DNA of 64,000 nucleotides from Phaeosaccion multiseriatum (lineage: Eukaryota; Ochrophyta, other classes): NCBI GenBank assembly GCA_965112735.1, contig OZ218961.1, positions 1,674,001 to 1,738,000 of the forward strand, written 5' to 3'. The translations under genes and the position numbers were made by a program. How positions within the stretch are numbered: the first letter of the stretch is position 1; each line of letters begins with the position of its first letter. The notes under the pieces were generated by a model. That model did not search any database. It worked only from the letters and a program-made list of their open reading frames with translations, and was not told the origin of the DNA. Shown in pieces: positions 1-11,890 of this stretch.

Positions 1-3000
1 CTCTCCATTGGTTTCGCGGGGTCCGTCAACCCCAATCTTTTCGCCTCCTCCCTTCTCCACCCCGCCTGGTTGTGGCGTCGCTGCGGCGGTGGCGGGATCT
101 TTTAGGCTGGGGGGTGAAAGATCCTTCCGCTTTGGTCCTGATGGTGATGAGCGCCCCGCGTATCGTATGGGACGCAGATGCAGCAGATGAGAGCCCGGCG
201 TATCGTATTGGATGGAGATGCAGCAGTGCGGATGGCCTTAGAGGGGGCTTTCAGGGGGGGAGGCATCGTGTTGGAAGCAGCAGCGCGCAGGGGGGGGAGG
301 AGCCATCCGGTACTCGCTACCCTACCGGGATTGAAGGGGATTGAGAGCTGGAGCCTGACTTCATGGTAGACACCTTCTCGATCTACGGGAGGAAGGGTTG
401 GTGGACTTTTCTCTTCTTTCGAGCGCCACAATAATAGCAACGCGAGTAGCAGCAGCAGCTACGAGTGATCCCGTCCGGCCTGTCGCTTCAGCCGGAGAGT
501 ACGGGCGCATGGACAGTGGGTGTAGTGGCAGTTAGTGCTATGGTGACGAACGGACAGATGGGAGGTGGCATTGTTTTCCTCTTCCTCGCCCCTGGAGACG
601 TTTTGCGTAGATGTGGGAGAAGGGCGGCAGCAGAAGTGAGTGAATAGGGACTCTCAGCCAAGCAGCAAGAGCCTCAGCAGCCACGGCGAGGGCGGAGTTC
701 GTGAGTGTGACAGCCGCGGTCGCATGGATGCGGAGGCAGGTATTCGGGCTATTGGAAGGAGCCGGTGGGCTCTGCTTTGGTGGTGGTTGGCGCCTTGAGT
801 AGGTGGCGTGTGCAGCGGCTGTTCTACCTGTGACCATAACAGAGAAGCGACGTACAACAGAAGGGGCGCAGCGAGCAAGGAAGGCATGGGTCGGTGGGAG
901 ACGGCAGTGAGTGTTTACAGCGCTTGCCTCCCTGACGACACAGCAGCATCTATAGAGTGGCCATCTACGTATTGTAGGGACAGGGCACTACGCTTGGGGG
1001 GGTTGCGGAGAGTGGGCAATCGAGCCATGTAGCTACTTATCTGCAATGGGCGGCGGCGGAGTGGCATTTGGTCATCCACAACAGCTGTGGAGTGAGGGTT
1101 GGGGCCTGCCTGTGCTGCGATAGTCGGATAAGGGATTTTTCGGGGTGCGTGGCACTTGAGCGGTGCGAACGAAGAAAATGGGCGAGAGCAGGCAATAGGT
1201 TTTGCTATGCTTGCGCGACTTACTGGGGGTGGTAAGGATGGCATATCCTCGTGCCAGAGTGCCCGGTGGTCGATGCTTTGGGGCAGCAGGGCTTGAGATC
1301 TTGGGCTTGTTCGTTTTGCAGGTCGACAGCAGCGAGGTGTTTTGCACTCGGTCTTTTGTCGGCCGGGTACTGCGGAAGTCCGCAGCGGACGGTTGGAATA
1401 GCAGTGAGGGGGTATCGGCACGGTGTATGCAGAAGGGCCGCGTCTACGAATTGATGTTCTAGGAGCTTGGTGCGAAAAACATAAGTGCGGCTGTTGGGGC
1501 ATTTTCTGTTTTTCTGCCGGGGTTGGTTCTATGGGATTTTTGGATCTGTGATTCCGAAAAGAATTTCAATTTGGCTAATTGAGCGACCTTGGACCTGCGG
1601 CGATGGCGAGTCTTTTAGATTGGGGGGTGAAAGATCCCTCCGTCTTGGTCCGTCATTGGAGCAGGTGATGCAGAGAGCGCCGACTATCGTAGTCGGAGGA
1701 CTCCGCGCGGCTATAGCGGTGATGGAGGAGGGAGTAGAGCTGCGCCGCTTCTCTCTCACTTTTACTGATGGCTCTGAAGGTGGGGACACAACAGATTGGT
1801 AGCGACATAGCGGCGGCGACTGGTGGCTTCTCCAGTCCAAGGTGGGCCTGGGCCACAGCATCTCAGCACGCGTGCAGGACGCCATGCGCTGGGCAGGGCG
1901 CAGTAGGATACATGCAGACACGGCTGCGCCCAAGGGACTTTGGGTGAATATGGGGGATGAGCGGCTCCTCGGAACCGCTGCCCCCAAAGGCCCGTGCTCG
2001 CCCCCGTCAGGGAAGCGACACCCCGGAGACACTGTGTGCCCCGAGGTGAGTCCCTTTCAGGACTGCACTCTTAATGAAAAGTTTATCCCCCAACGTTGGC
2101 GACGACTGGATGAGGAGGAGCGAGGCCTCTCAATGGGTACCCAGTTTCGATTGAGCGCAACGACTGCGAGAACGCTGCTTCAGCAGCGAAGCCACGGAAG
2201 TTCTGTTCTCGCAGAGTGGAGTCGACGGAGAAACAGGGTATTGAGAGCCGAGGAGGGGGGAGCGTGAGCGCGTGTGCGTGGACCCCGAGGGAGCTGGTAG
2301 GATAGAAAGTATATTTATGGCAGCAGATGGAAAACAGCGGATTTGGATTTTCTGCTGGAGCTCAGAAGAGGAGGAGCCCTGCTGTACTCGCCACGCTACC
2401 GTGATTGGAGGAGATCGAGAGCAGGTGCGGGAGCGTGTACAAGCAGGGAGGAGAGTAGAGACTGATGGTGTAGGAAAGCAAGGGTCGCAGTAGGGCCCGA
2501 CTGCTTCTCTTGTGAGGGTGAAGATGCTGTGTGCTTACTTGTGTCATGCTACCTGTCGCAAACACATGAGGTGCCCCCAATGCTAACTGTCGCAAGGGCT
2601 TGCGCTACGCACACGCATCTAGTAGAAGTTTGAGAGCCTGGGCTTGATTACGTGTGTGAAGATGGTCCTCACGTCTAGCCCAAGGTTTTTTCTTTTCCAC
2701 CCACCCACCCATCTAGATTAGTTTTAGTACTGGGTAGTTAGATACTCAGTAGTTAAGGGGGGGATGAGCGGCTCCTCGGAACCGCTGCCCCCAAAGGCCC
2801 GTGCTCGCCCCCGTCAGGGAAGCGACACCCCGGAGACACTGTGTGCCCCGAGGTGAGTCCCTTTCAGGACTGCACTCTTAATGAAAAGTTTATCCCCCAA
2901 CGTTGGCGACGACTGGATGAGGAGGAGCGAGGCCTCTCAATGGGTACCCAGTTTCGATTGAGCGCAACGACTGCGAGAATGAGCCAATGCCTGGACTGGG

Positions 3001-3868
3001 CATGTTGTGACCAGCAAACGCGTCGTTCGGGCTGTGTGTGCCTACCAAATATGCCAAATGTTCGGGCTGTGTGTGCCTACCAAATATGCCAAATGCCGGC
3101 TTTGGGCTTTGGGCGTCTTTGCCGACAGATTGGGCCATTTGACCCCGCTGCTTCAGGAGTGAAGCCACGGAAGTTCTGTTCTCGCAGAGTGGAGTCGACG
3201 GAGAAACATGTTATTGAGAGCCGAGGGGTAGGTTGTGGAGCGTGAGCGCGTGCGCGTGGACCCCGAGGGAGCTGGCTGGTAGGGTAGAAAGATAGTTGTG
3301 GCAGCAGATGGAAATCAACGGATTTGGATTTTCTGCTGGAGCTCAGAAGAGGTGCTTGTGGAGGTATGCTCACAAATGTCGTCAGTTCATAGTTTCAGTT
3401 TCTTCGTTCAGTTTCAGTTTCCTTTTAGTTCTTTCCATCTCCTAAAATATTACTTCATCTCTCGTCCTTTCGTTTTCTCACGAGTGCTCCACCTCTGGTG
3501 GATAGCGACTGACCTCCTGCTATGTGCAGGTAGGGTCTATTGCTATTGGTAGTCATCCTTTCAGTGCACGACTCCACATGCTGGAGCTCAGAAGAGGGCT
3601 GTACTCGCCACCCTACCGTGATTGAAGGAGATAGAGAGCAGGTGCGGGAGCGTGTACAAGCAGGGAGGAGAGTAGAGACTTTTTCTCTTCTTTTTCTTTT
3701 TTTTTTCTTGCTTGTGTCATGCTACCTGTTTGAGGTGCCCCCAATGCTAACTGTCGCAAGGGCTCGCGCTACGCACACACATCCAGTAGAAGTGAGAGAC
3801 CCTTTGCCTGGCGGTGGCGGGATCTTTTAGGTTATTATGGGGGGTGAAAGATCCTTCAGCCTTGGTCC
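1..3868. repeat. Non-coding mosaic of direct repeats (left flank of retrotransposon)
   Basis: No convincing gene is visible; open frames are short and lack family motifs. The stretch is a mosaic of repeats. About 131-2030 recurs in the same orientation, with small indels, at 10152-11890. Blocks around 2160-2460 recur at about 3150-3360 and 3598-3681. A short unit beginning TTCGGGCTGTGTGTGCC is tandemly duplicated at about 3026-3094 and recurs near 11902. This looks like degenerate, perhaps subtelomeric or ancient transposon-derived DNA; which of these cannot be decided here. Confidence 0.7.
1952..2979. repeat. 221-bp direct repeat pair (1952-2172 and 2759-2979)
   Basis: Two copies 807 bp apart appear identical by eye and both run from GGGGGATGAGCGGCTCCTCG to a shared CGACTGCGAGAA end. 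The first third also recurs at about 11805-11888 in the right-hand repeat block. The absence of divergence indicates recent duplication or gene conversion. A short in-frame peptide is shared by both copies but has no recognisable family, so it is not called as a gene. Confidence 0.8.
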
Positions 3869-4133
3869 TGTTGCCCTTGCATGCCTGTGCATCGATATAG
3901 CGATCACAATATAGCATGCTATAGGCATATAGGCTCAAATGCCTCCACCCCTGGGGACCTGATACTTGAATGGTATCTGGATCGCCCTCTCACTCTTCTA
4001 GATAAGCACTCTAACCTAAAGGAGACACAGGCCTCTGATTTGGACTGTGGCAAGGCCTCCAACTATTCCAGCACTTGCATCTCTTATTGGTTAGGTTGTT
4101 AGTCGCTTGCTAGCAATAGCGAGACTGGTTACA
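3869..4133 (+). repeat. 5' LTR, 265 bp
   Basis: Starts TGTTGCCCTTGCATGCC and ends GACTGGTTACA. It matches 9887-10151 base for base by eye. It contains a 73-codon open frame present in both LTRs, which is most likely incidental. Promoter and R/U5 boundaries cannot be placed from sequence alone. Confidence 0.95.
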
Positions 4134-4194
4134 GAAAAGCTTTTCTTTCGAAAGACCAAGACTAGAGAAAGAACTCATTACGTTGGCTACATGC
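4134..4194 (+). other. Retrotransposon leader / expected primer-binding region
   Basis: The position just inside the 5' LTR, where a tRNA primer site normally starts with TGG, instead holds two abutting palindromes: GAAAAGCTTTTC (4134-4145) and CTTTCGAAAG (4145-4154). No tRNA 3'-end complement is recognisable. The priming mechanism is therefore unclear; self-priming is one possibility. Confidence 0.5.
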
Positions 4195-4302
4195 ATGGAT
4201 AGCTCTGTTAAGGACTTAAACAGCAAAGCCAGCGATCTTCATATCTGGGACTTCGGCGAAGAAGAAGCCAACATGGCAAAGAAGAAGTCGGAGTCAAAGA
4301 AA

Positions 4303-4349
<47 letters not shown>

Positions 4350-7300
4350 GAAAGCCGCCTCGGACTCCTCAGACGACAATGGTTCAGCAGATGCGGCAAC
4401 GAATGAGGCTGCAGCTGATGAGGGGAAGGAAGGGGGTGAAGCTGGGAACGAATCTGATGAGGACAACAACGGAGATGGAGAATCTTCATCGGACCACGGA
4501 TCTGGCTCTTCATCCGGTGACGAAGGTGGTAAACGAATGTCTGCCCCTTCTGACGGATCTCAGCAGTCGTTGATAACCCCAACAATGACTGCAGCTTCCC
4601 ATGTTCCCGTGATCATGGGAAACACTGTAGAGTGCCCTAAGCTTCCTAAGGCCAAAAGCACTTTGCACACTCATTCTCAGTATGGGGACTATCATCACGT
4701 CTATTGGGCGTACTTGAGGCAGCTGGATGGCATTGAAGCTAAGCTGCGTCCAAACCCCGTACCCCTGAGTGCTCTTCTCCCTGAATCCAAGCTCCAAGCG
4801 CTTTGCATGGAACATGGTCCTCAAGGACGAACTCAAGCCTTCTTGTTAGAGTTTCTTCGCTCTTGTGCTGAACCTACCGCTGCTGAGGGCACTGGCTCAA
4901 AGTTCCAAGCCGACTTGCGAGGTGTCAAGCTGTGGGATGTGTCTGGTAACACTCAGTCGAATGGCACCGGCACTATCTTGGCCACAATCTCTGAGGCCAT
5001 GAACACACACGGAGTGCGTTCGCAGTACTTTGATGACAATCATCAGCAGGTTAGTCGGGAGGGTACCAAACTCTTGACTACCACCTTGATCAATGCCTGC
5101 CACACTGTTCCTGGTCTGAAGGACCATCTCAATAGTCACTTTCGGCTCAAGAACGACACGCTGAAGACTTGGACTGCCTTTGTCCCTGAGTGGAAAGAGC
5201 AGATCCAGACGTTTCTTCATGTCTATCGCAGCATGTCTACTGCGGTCAAGCATGAGATTTTGCCTACTTTGGAGCAGATTGCTGAGAAGCATCACCCCAA
5301 CAAGTCTAAGAAGCAACTCAACTCTGACAAGGAGCACTCTCGACAGAAGAAGCAAGCAGCGCAAGACCGCAAGCGGTCTGCCCATGCCTCTTCCTCTGAT
5401 TCCTCCCCTCCAGGCGAGAAGGAGCCTAAGAAGCTCAAGCCTGATCAGCCTCAGCGACAGCCACGCATCTGCTTTGGATGTCAAAGTCCGGATCACAGCA
5501 TTTACAGCTGTCCCAAGGTCACCTCAGAAGCGGATCGTCGCAAAATCATGGCTGACAAGGGACTACCATGGAATCCTCCTAAGAAGGGCAAGAAGAAGGT
5601 GAGTTCTGTCTCCTCTTCTGATGCTCTTGACTCGGTGTCTGAAACTCAAACTGATGGCACCATTTCTCTCTTCTCTGCTTCTCCCACTTCTTTGCATGCT
5701 CTTGCCATGGGCACAGATATGAAGAAGATGACCATCGATTGCATGGTGGACACAGGAGCAGAGACCTTTTGCCTTTTGCCCCTCCCAGTGGCAGAGAGCA
5801 TGATCGCGGAAGGTATGGATGTGCAACTTGTCACTCTACCCAAACCCGTGCAGCTCCAACCCTTTGGTCAGAGCTCAACTCAGGTCATTGTGCAACAGCT
5901 TACTGGAATTCATTTCCACATCCAAACTGAAGCTGGACCTGTCTCTTCGCTTGCACTGCCCCCTCTCTCTGCTTTGCTATATCAGCCTCGCGAGGGAGAA
6001 ACAGCAATGTTTTACTTGGGCAAACGTCTTGCACACAAACTGGGACTCAAACTGCCTCGTGAACAGCTGAAGGAAGAAGCTGAGAGGCAGGCTGCGCGGG
6101 CAGGCTCTGATGTGCCTCAAGAACTGCGCCACTCGACTGCCACTACTGCTGAAGCAGCGACAGTGAAAGTCAGTTCTCTCCTGCAGTCTTGTACTACTGA
6201 AGAAGCTCTGCCAGCCCAGCTTGATTCGACAAGCGTCAATTTCGATATAGACAACTGGGACTCTTTCATGGATGAGGTATATCAACCACTGTATACTAGC
6301 ACTGAGGTCTTTCACATAGCCTCGGCCACATTCGACTCTCAAAGTCGGGTTGGAACTCAAACTAATGAACCCTTTTCCAGCTACGATGATCCTCTACCCG
6401 AGGTGTCCGACTCTCCATGTCTTGAAGAAAATCTCATCAAGCAAAGTCTCCTTCCCATCGTAGAGAAAGCTGCATTAAACGGCTTCACTGACTCAGACGC
6501 GCTCTATGAGGTTCTCACCTCCCATCCTCAAGTGTGGCGAAGCAAAGTGCTTATGCACGATCCACCGGCCAAGGTAGATCCCATGGTCATTCGACTCAAG
6601 GAGGGAGCGGAACCCATCTGTCAACTTCCCATCTACCAATCGGGAGCTCGGAGAGACTTCCTCAAAGACTTCACCGATCAACTGACACAGTTCGGGTACC
6701 ACTACGCGAACCCTCAAGCTGTGTGGGCTAGCCGTGCCTTCTGCATCGCCAAGCCGGGCAAACCAGGCCAATTTCGGCAAGTGGCCGACTATCAAGAGGT
6801 CAATATGCGCACCCTTCGCTCGCGCTTCCCCATGCCAAACCTTAGCGAAATTTGCGCTAGGATGAGGGGGGCTCGCTTCTTTTGTGAGCTAGACCTCGCC
6901 AACATGTTTTGGCAACTCCCTTTGGCTCTCCAAAGCCAGGAGATTCTGACCTACTGCACTCCGGATGGGAAATTCACTCCCACCAGAGTCACTCAAGGCA
7001 TTCTCAATGCCAGCGAGTTTGCTCAGAGCACTCTGTCCAAGTGCCTCAGCGAGCACTTTGGCACCAACCTCGTCACTTGGATCGACAACATTACCATTTG
7101 GGCACACACGGAGGAGGAGTTCCGCTCCATTCTCCAGTCTGTGCTTGATGCTCTCGCCAAGGCTGGCTTCAAGCTTGGCCTCTCTGGCATCTCTCTAGGG
7201 AACTCTCAGAAGTTCTGTGGCAAGATCTATGACGGGGAAGGGGTTAAGCATGACCCTGCCAAGATCCAGGGCTTACTCGACCTCGAGCCACCTCAAAATG

Positions 7301-9768
7301 GGGCTGAGCTCATTCAATTCACTGCTGCATGTGGTTGGATGAGAGACAGCATTCCCGAATTTGCACGCATCGTCGCTCCTCTTTTGGAGCTGCAACACAG
7401 CGTCTTCAACAAGGCAGCGGCCAATCGCCAACAGCGTCGCCATCCTGAAACTGCCTCTACTGCAACTCCTCGCACAAAGCGTGTTGCTCGCTCCATCTCC
7501 CTCTCTTCTGTGGGGTGGGGCCCTACACATACGGCCGCCTTTCAAGAGATGAATGACGCGCTGGCTACTCAGACCAAGCTTGCTTATCCTGATCCCGACA
7601 AGGCCCGCTGTATCTTTCCAGATGCAAGCAACCCTCACTGGGGCAATGTGGTCACTCAGATTCCTACAGAGGACTTAGGCAAGCCAGTGGCCCAACAACG
7701 TCATGAACCTCTTGCTTGGCTCAGCGGTAGTTATACCGGCGCCCAGTGCAACTATGCCACCATCGACAAGGAGGCTTTTGCTATTTTGCAAGTCTTTGAG
7801 CGCCTCCCGTGGCTAGTCTCTGGGGTGCATCTCTTCATCTACACTGATCATCGCAACCTACAGTATTGCTTCAGGCCGAGCAGCATCATCAGCGATGTGC
7901 ACAAGCCTTCACGCGAGCGCTTACAGCGTTGGTCAGTCTTTCTTTCGGGCTTCGACTACGAAATTGCCCACTTGAGCGGAGAATTGAATGTGTGGGGTGA
8001 TATCATGTCGCGCTTCCGCTCACTCCCCAACTCTCCACCTGTCTCTGTCGATCCTTCTAGTGATGACACAGTGCACGTGGCAGCCCTGACGCGCAGCTTC
8101 GCTCCGGGTGCTATTCATGACTCTATGGACAGTGACTTCCTATGGCCCTCCATGGATGAGCTACGCTCTTCACAAGCAGCTGCTCAAGGAGACCTCACTC
8201 TTGAGGACCTCGCCAAGGCCCAAAGTCTCAAGTCCATTGTTCTGGATCCAATCCAAAACGTTCTTGTCATTCCCCTTTCGGAAACCTCCAACCCAATTTG
8301 GGTACCCAATGACGACATTGACCTACAGGTCCGACTTGCAGTTATCGCCCATCAAGGGTCTGCAGGCCATCGTGCCATTGACGTCACTCTGACAGTCCTT
8401 TCTGAGCGCTTCTACTGGAGCACAATGGCAAACAATGTTCAGAGCTTTGTCAATCATTGTCTTCATTGCCTTACCAACTCTAGTGGCCACCGCATTCCGC
8501 GACCACTCCGTGGATCAGTGCACCCCACCAAGCCTAACCAGATGATTCATTTTGATTTCGTCCACATGCATGACTTGGGCTGCACCACCTTGCCATATCT
8601 TCTCGTCATTCAAGACGCCTTCAGTGGTTACACCATGCTCAATGAGTGTGCCACCCCTACAGCGGACGCCGCAGTCAGCGGACTGATGCGATGGTTCAGC
8701 ACCTTTGGTGTGGTAACCAAATGGCAAAGCGACCGTGGTAGTCACTTCCTCAACCATGTGATGAAACGCTTAGCAACTGAGCTTCGCGCCCTTCATCGAT
8801 TCTCTGCCCCTTACTCTCCTTGGAGCAATGGCTTGGCAGAGCGAGCGGTTCGCACTACAGTTTCTGTGTATCGCTCTCTTCTCTCGGAGTTTAGAATCTC
8901 CCCTGACGACTACAATCTACTTACACCTCTTGTGCAAGCTGCTATCAATACCACGATCAGCTCCACACGCAAAGAAACACCTCTCTACTTGCACACTGGT
9001 CTACGCTCGACGACACCTCTTGATATCGTCTTGCAACGAGGCGACTCCTTTGACGTCAACTTTCAGTCCACTTCGATCACTCCAGAGCAACTCCAAACTT
9101 ATGGAGCACAGCTACAAGCCGTTTTGGACGACAGACATGCTGCAGTGGCTGCTCGCTTAGAGCACTCTCGAGCGACGGCTCGCACTCGCCACAACAGACG
9201 TCTGGAACTGACCTCTCTCGGACACCAGCATCGTAGGGAAATGGCCATCTCGGCTGACCTCAATTATGAGGGCCTCTACATGCCGGGCATTTATGTTCTT
9301 GTTGCTTCTAACAGCCGCTACTCCAAGCTTTCCGGAGTCTGGCAAGGCCCCTATCGTGTACTCGAGGAGATTGACACCCTCGTTTACAAAGTGGAACATC
9401 TTGTTTCTAAGCAAACTTCTGAGGTACATGCTTGTCGCTTACGCTACTATGCCGATCAGCATCTCAACGTCACTACTCAACTCTTGCACCAGATCTCACA
9501 TGACTCTGCTTCTTGGGTTGTCTCATCCTTCACGGATCTTCAACGACCGTCGCAAGGCGATTCCTGGAAGGTCTACACCTTCTGGAAGGGCTTCAATGCC
9601 GCTGACGCTACATGGGAACCTCTGGAAGTCATGCACGACGATGTTCCTGCACTTCTTAAGGACTTTCTTTCTTCTTTCCCACGTCGCACACTGGCGGAGG
9701 ACGCTAAACGCTTCCTTCGGTCTCGTGGCATCTCGACTCGACGTCGCCCACGGACAGGCCGCCGATAA
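4195..9768 (+). CDS. Gag-Pol polyprotein, single frame, Ty3/gypsy with chromodomain
   Basis: 1857 residues from the first ATG (the frame opens 12 nt earlier at a TTG). Order: acidic N-terminus with a polyalanine run (GCA repeats, 4304-4350); Gag; CCHC knuckle C426-C429-H434-C439; aspartic protease DTGA at D519; reverse transcriptase with catalytic D900 (LDLANMF) and a second box W962-I-D-N965 in place of the usual Y/W-x-D-D; RNase H D1143, E1193, D1218; integrase HHCC H1386, H1392, C1422, C1425 and D1454-D1513-E1549 (spacing 58 and 35); GPY module at about 1718; chromodomain about 1771-1826 (FWKGF...ATWEP). Gag and Pol are fused without a frameshift. The domain order RT-RH-IN defines Ty3/gypsy, and the terminal chromodomain usually directs insertion into modified chromatin. 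Asn965 in the RT box is unusual and could impair polymerisation. Confidence 0.96.
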
Positions 9769-9878
9769 AGTTCCCTCACTGGGAACCCTTTTTTCGGTTT
9801 CTCTTACTCTTTGTACATGTACCCTTTTACTTTACTTCTAGATAATGGACGCTCATATTAGATGAGCTTTCTCTTTCG

Positions 9879-9886
9879 AGGGGAAG
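9879..9886 (+). other. Polypurine tract
   Basis: AGGGGAAG directly abuts the TG of the 3' LTR, the expected place for the plus-strand primer of reverse transcription. Confidence 0.75.
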
Positions 9887-10151
9887 TGTTGCCCTTGCAT
9901 GCCTGTGCATCGATATAGCGATCACAATATAGCATGCTATAGGCATATAGGCTCAAATGCCTCCACCCCTGGGGACCTGATACTTGAATGGTATCTGGAT
10001 CGCCCTCTCACTCTTCTAGATAAGCACTCTAACCTAAAGGAGACACAGGCCTCTGATTTGGACTGTGGCAAGGCCTCCAACTATTCCAGCACTTGCATCT
10101 CTTATTGGTTAGGTTGTTAGTCGCTTGCTAGCAATAGCGAGACTGGTTACA
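9887..10151 (+). repeat. 3' LTR, 265 bp
   Basis: No difference from the 5' LTR (3869-4133) was seen on reading. It ends in CA and is followed by the GTCC duplication and the continuation of the interrupted repeat (TGATGGTGATGAGAGCC). Confidence 0.95.
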
Positions 10152-11890
10152 GTCCTGATGGTGATGAGAGCCCCGCGTATAGTATTGGACGGAGATGCAG
10201 CAGTGCGGGTGGACTCAGGGGGGGGGCTTTCATGCAGGGGGGGAGGCATTGCGTGGGCAGCAGCAGCGCGCAGTGGTGTCGCTGCAGCCGGAGGGCACGG
10301 GCACACGGACGGTTGGTGTGTAGTATGGGAGTGAGTTCCATGGTGGCGAATGGATAGCTGGGAGGTGGCATTGTTTTCCTCTTCCTCGCCCCCGGAGACG
10401 TTTTGCGTGTGTGAGAAGGGCGGCAGCAGAAGTGAGTGAAAAGGGGCTCTCAGCCAATAAGCAGCAAGAGCCTCAGGAGCCACGGCGAAGGAGTTCGTGA
10501 GTGTGGCAGCGGCGGCCGCATGGATACGGAGGCAGGTGTTCGGGCTATTGCCAGGAACCGGTGAGCTCTGCTTTGATGGTGGTTGGCGCCTCGAGGTGGC
10601 GTGTGAAGCGGCTGTTCTACCTGTGGCCATAACGGAGAAGCCACGTACAACAGGAGGGGCGCAGTGAGTAAGGAAGGCATATGGGTCGTTGGCAAACGGC
10701 ATTGAGAGTACACAGCGCTTTCATCTCGGGCGACACAGCAGCATCTAGGGTGCTCATCTACGTATTAAGTGTGGGGAAAGGGCACTACGCTCGGGGGTTG
10801 CGGCAGAGAATGGGGAATCGACCCATGTAGCTACTTATCTGCAATGGGCGGCGGCGGAGTGACGTTTGGTCGTCCACAACAGCTGTGGAATGAGTGTTGG
10901 GGCCTGCATGTGCCGCAGATGGTCGGATGAGGGATTTTTTGATGTGTGGGGCACTTGAGCGGTGCGAACGAAGAAAATGGGCGAGAGAAGGCACTAGGTT
11001 TTGCTATGCTTGCGCGACTTACTTGGGGTAGTAAGGATGGCATATCCTCGTGCCAGCGTGCCCGGTGGTCGATGCTTGGGGGCAGCAGGGCTTGAGTTCT
11101 TGGGCTTGTTCCTTTTGCGGGACGACAGCAGCGAGGTGTTGTGCACTCGGTGTTTTGTCGACCGGGTCCAGCCGAAGTCCGCAGCGGACGGTTGGGATAG
11201 CAGTGGAGGGGTCTCGGCACGGTGTATACAGAAGGGCCGCGTCTACGAGTCGATGTTCTTGGAGCTTGGTGCGGAAAACATGAGTGCTCCCGTGGCGGCA
11301 TTTTCGGTTTTCTACCGGGTTGGTTCTATGGGCCTTTTGGATCTGTGATTCCGAAATGAATTTCAATTGGCGAATTGAGCGACCTTGGACCTGCGGCGAT
11401 GGGAATCTTTTAGATTGGGGGGTGAAAGATCCTTCCGTCTTGGTCCGTCATTGGAGCAGGTGATGAAGAGAGCGCCGACTATCGTATTCGGAGGGCTCCG
11501 CGGGGGCTCCCGGTGATGGAGGAGGGGGTAGAGCTGTGCCGCGTCTCTCTCACTTTCACTGATGGCTCTGAAGGTGGGAGCACCGCAGATTCGTAGCGAC
11601 ATAGCACCCATCTCGTCCCACTCACGGTGGAGCGATGAGGCTACATTGCAGCATCGGTCGTAAGCGGCGGTGACTGGCGGCTTCTCCAGTCTTAGGTGGG
11701 CCTCGGCCACAGAATTTCAGTACGCGTGCAGGAGGCTATGGGCTGGCCAGGGCGCAGAAGGATACATGCAGACACGGCTGCGCCCAAGGGACTTTGGGTG
11801 AATGGGGGATGAGCGGCTCCGCGGAACCGCTGCCCCCAAAGGCCCGTGCTCGCCCCCGTCAGGGAAGCGACACCCCGGAGACACTGCCAT
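10152..11890. repeat. Right-hand copy of the 1-2030 repeat
   Basis: Collinear with 139-2030 but shortened by deletions and with many substitutions; the best conserved part is about 10825-11360 against 1040-1560. Frames are broken differently in the two copies, so a coding role is not supported. Because the retrotransposon lies between halves of this family, the right copy supplies its downstream flank. Confidence 0.8.

Larger units (their letters stand above)
3869..10151 (+). mobile_element. Complete Ty3/gypsy (chromovirus-type) LTR retrotransposon
   Basis: A 6283-bp element bounded by two 265-bp LTRs that begin TG and end CA and appear identical. It is flanked by a 4-bp target duplication GTCC (3865-3868 and 10152-10155). 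Between the LTRs lies one uninterrupted gag-pol frame, and a purine tract sits immediately before the right LTR. The site it entered is still recognisable because a related unoccupied repeat lies at about 121-160 (CTTTGGTCCTGATGGTGATG), which equals the left flank joined to the right flank. Identical LTRs and an intact frame imply a recent insertion, possibly still competent except for the reverse-transcriptase box noted under the CDS. Confidence 0.95.

Noticed and set aside
3881-4102. 73-codon open frame in both LTRs
   Set aside because: Identity between copies only reflects identical LTRs; no domain, and LTRs rarely code.
4183-4194. Upstream TTG start of the gag-pol frame
   Set aside because: Eukaryotic initiation is expected at ATG; the first in-frame ATG is 4195. 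The same reasoning moved the starts of the kinesin, VIT, SET-fusion, XRCC4-like and plastid coiled-coil genes.
4208-4585. Leucine-rich minus-strand frame opposite gag
   Set aside because: It is the complement of the GCA repeat coding polyalanine.
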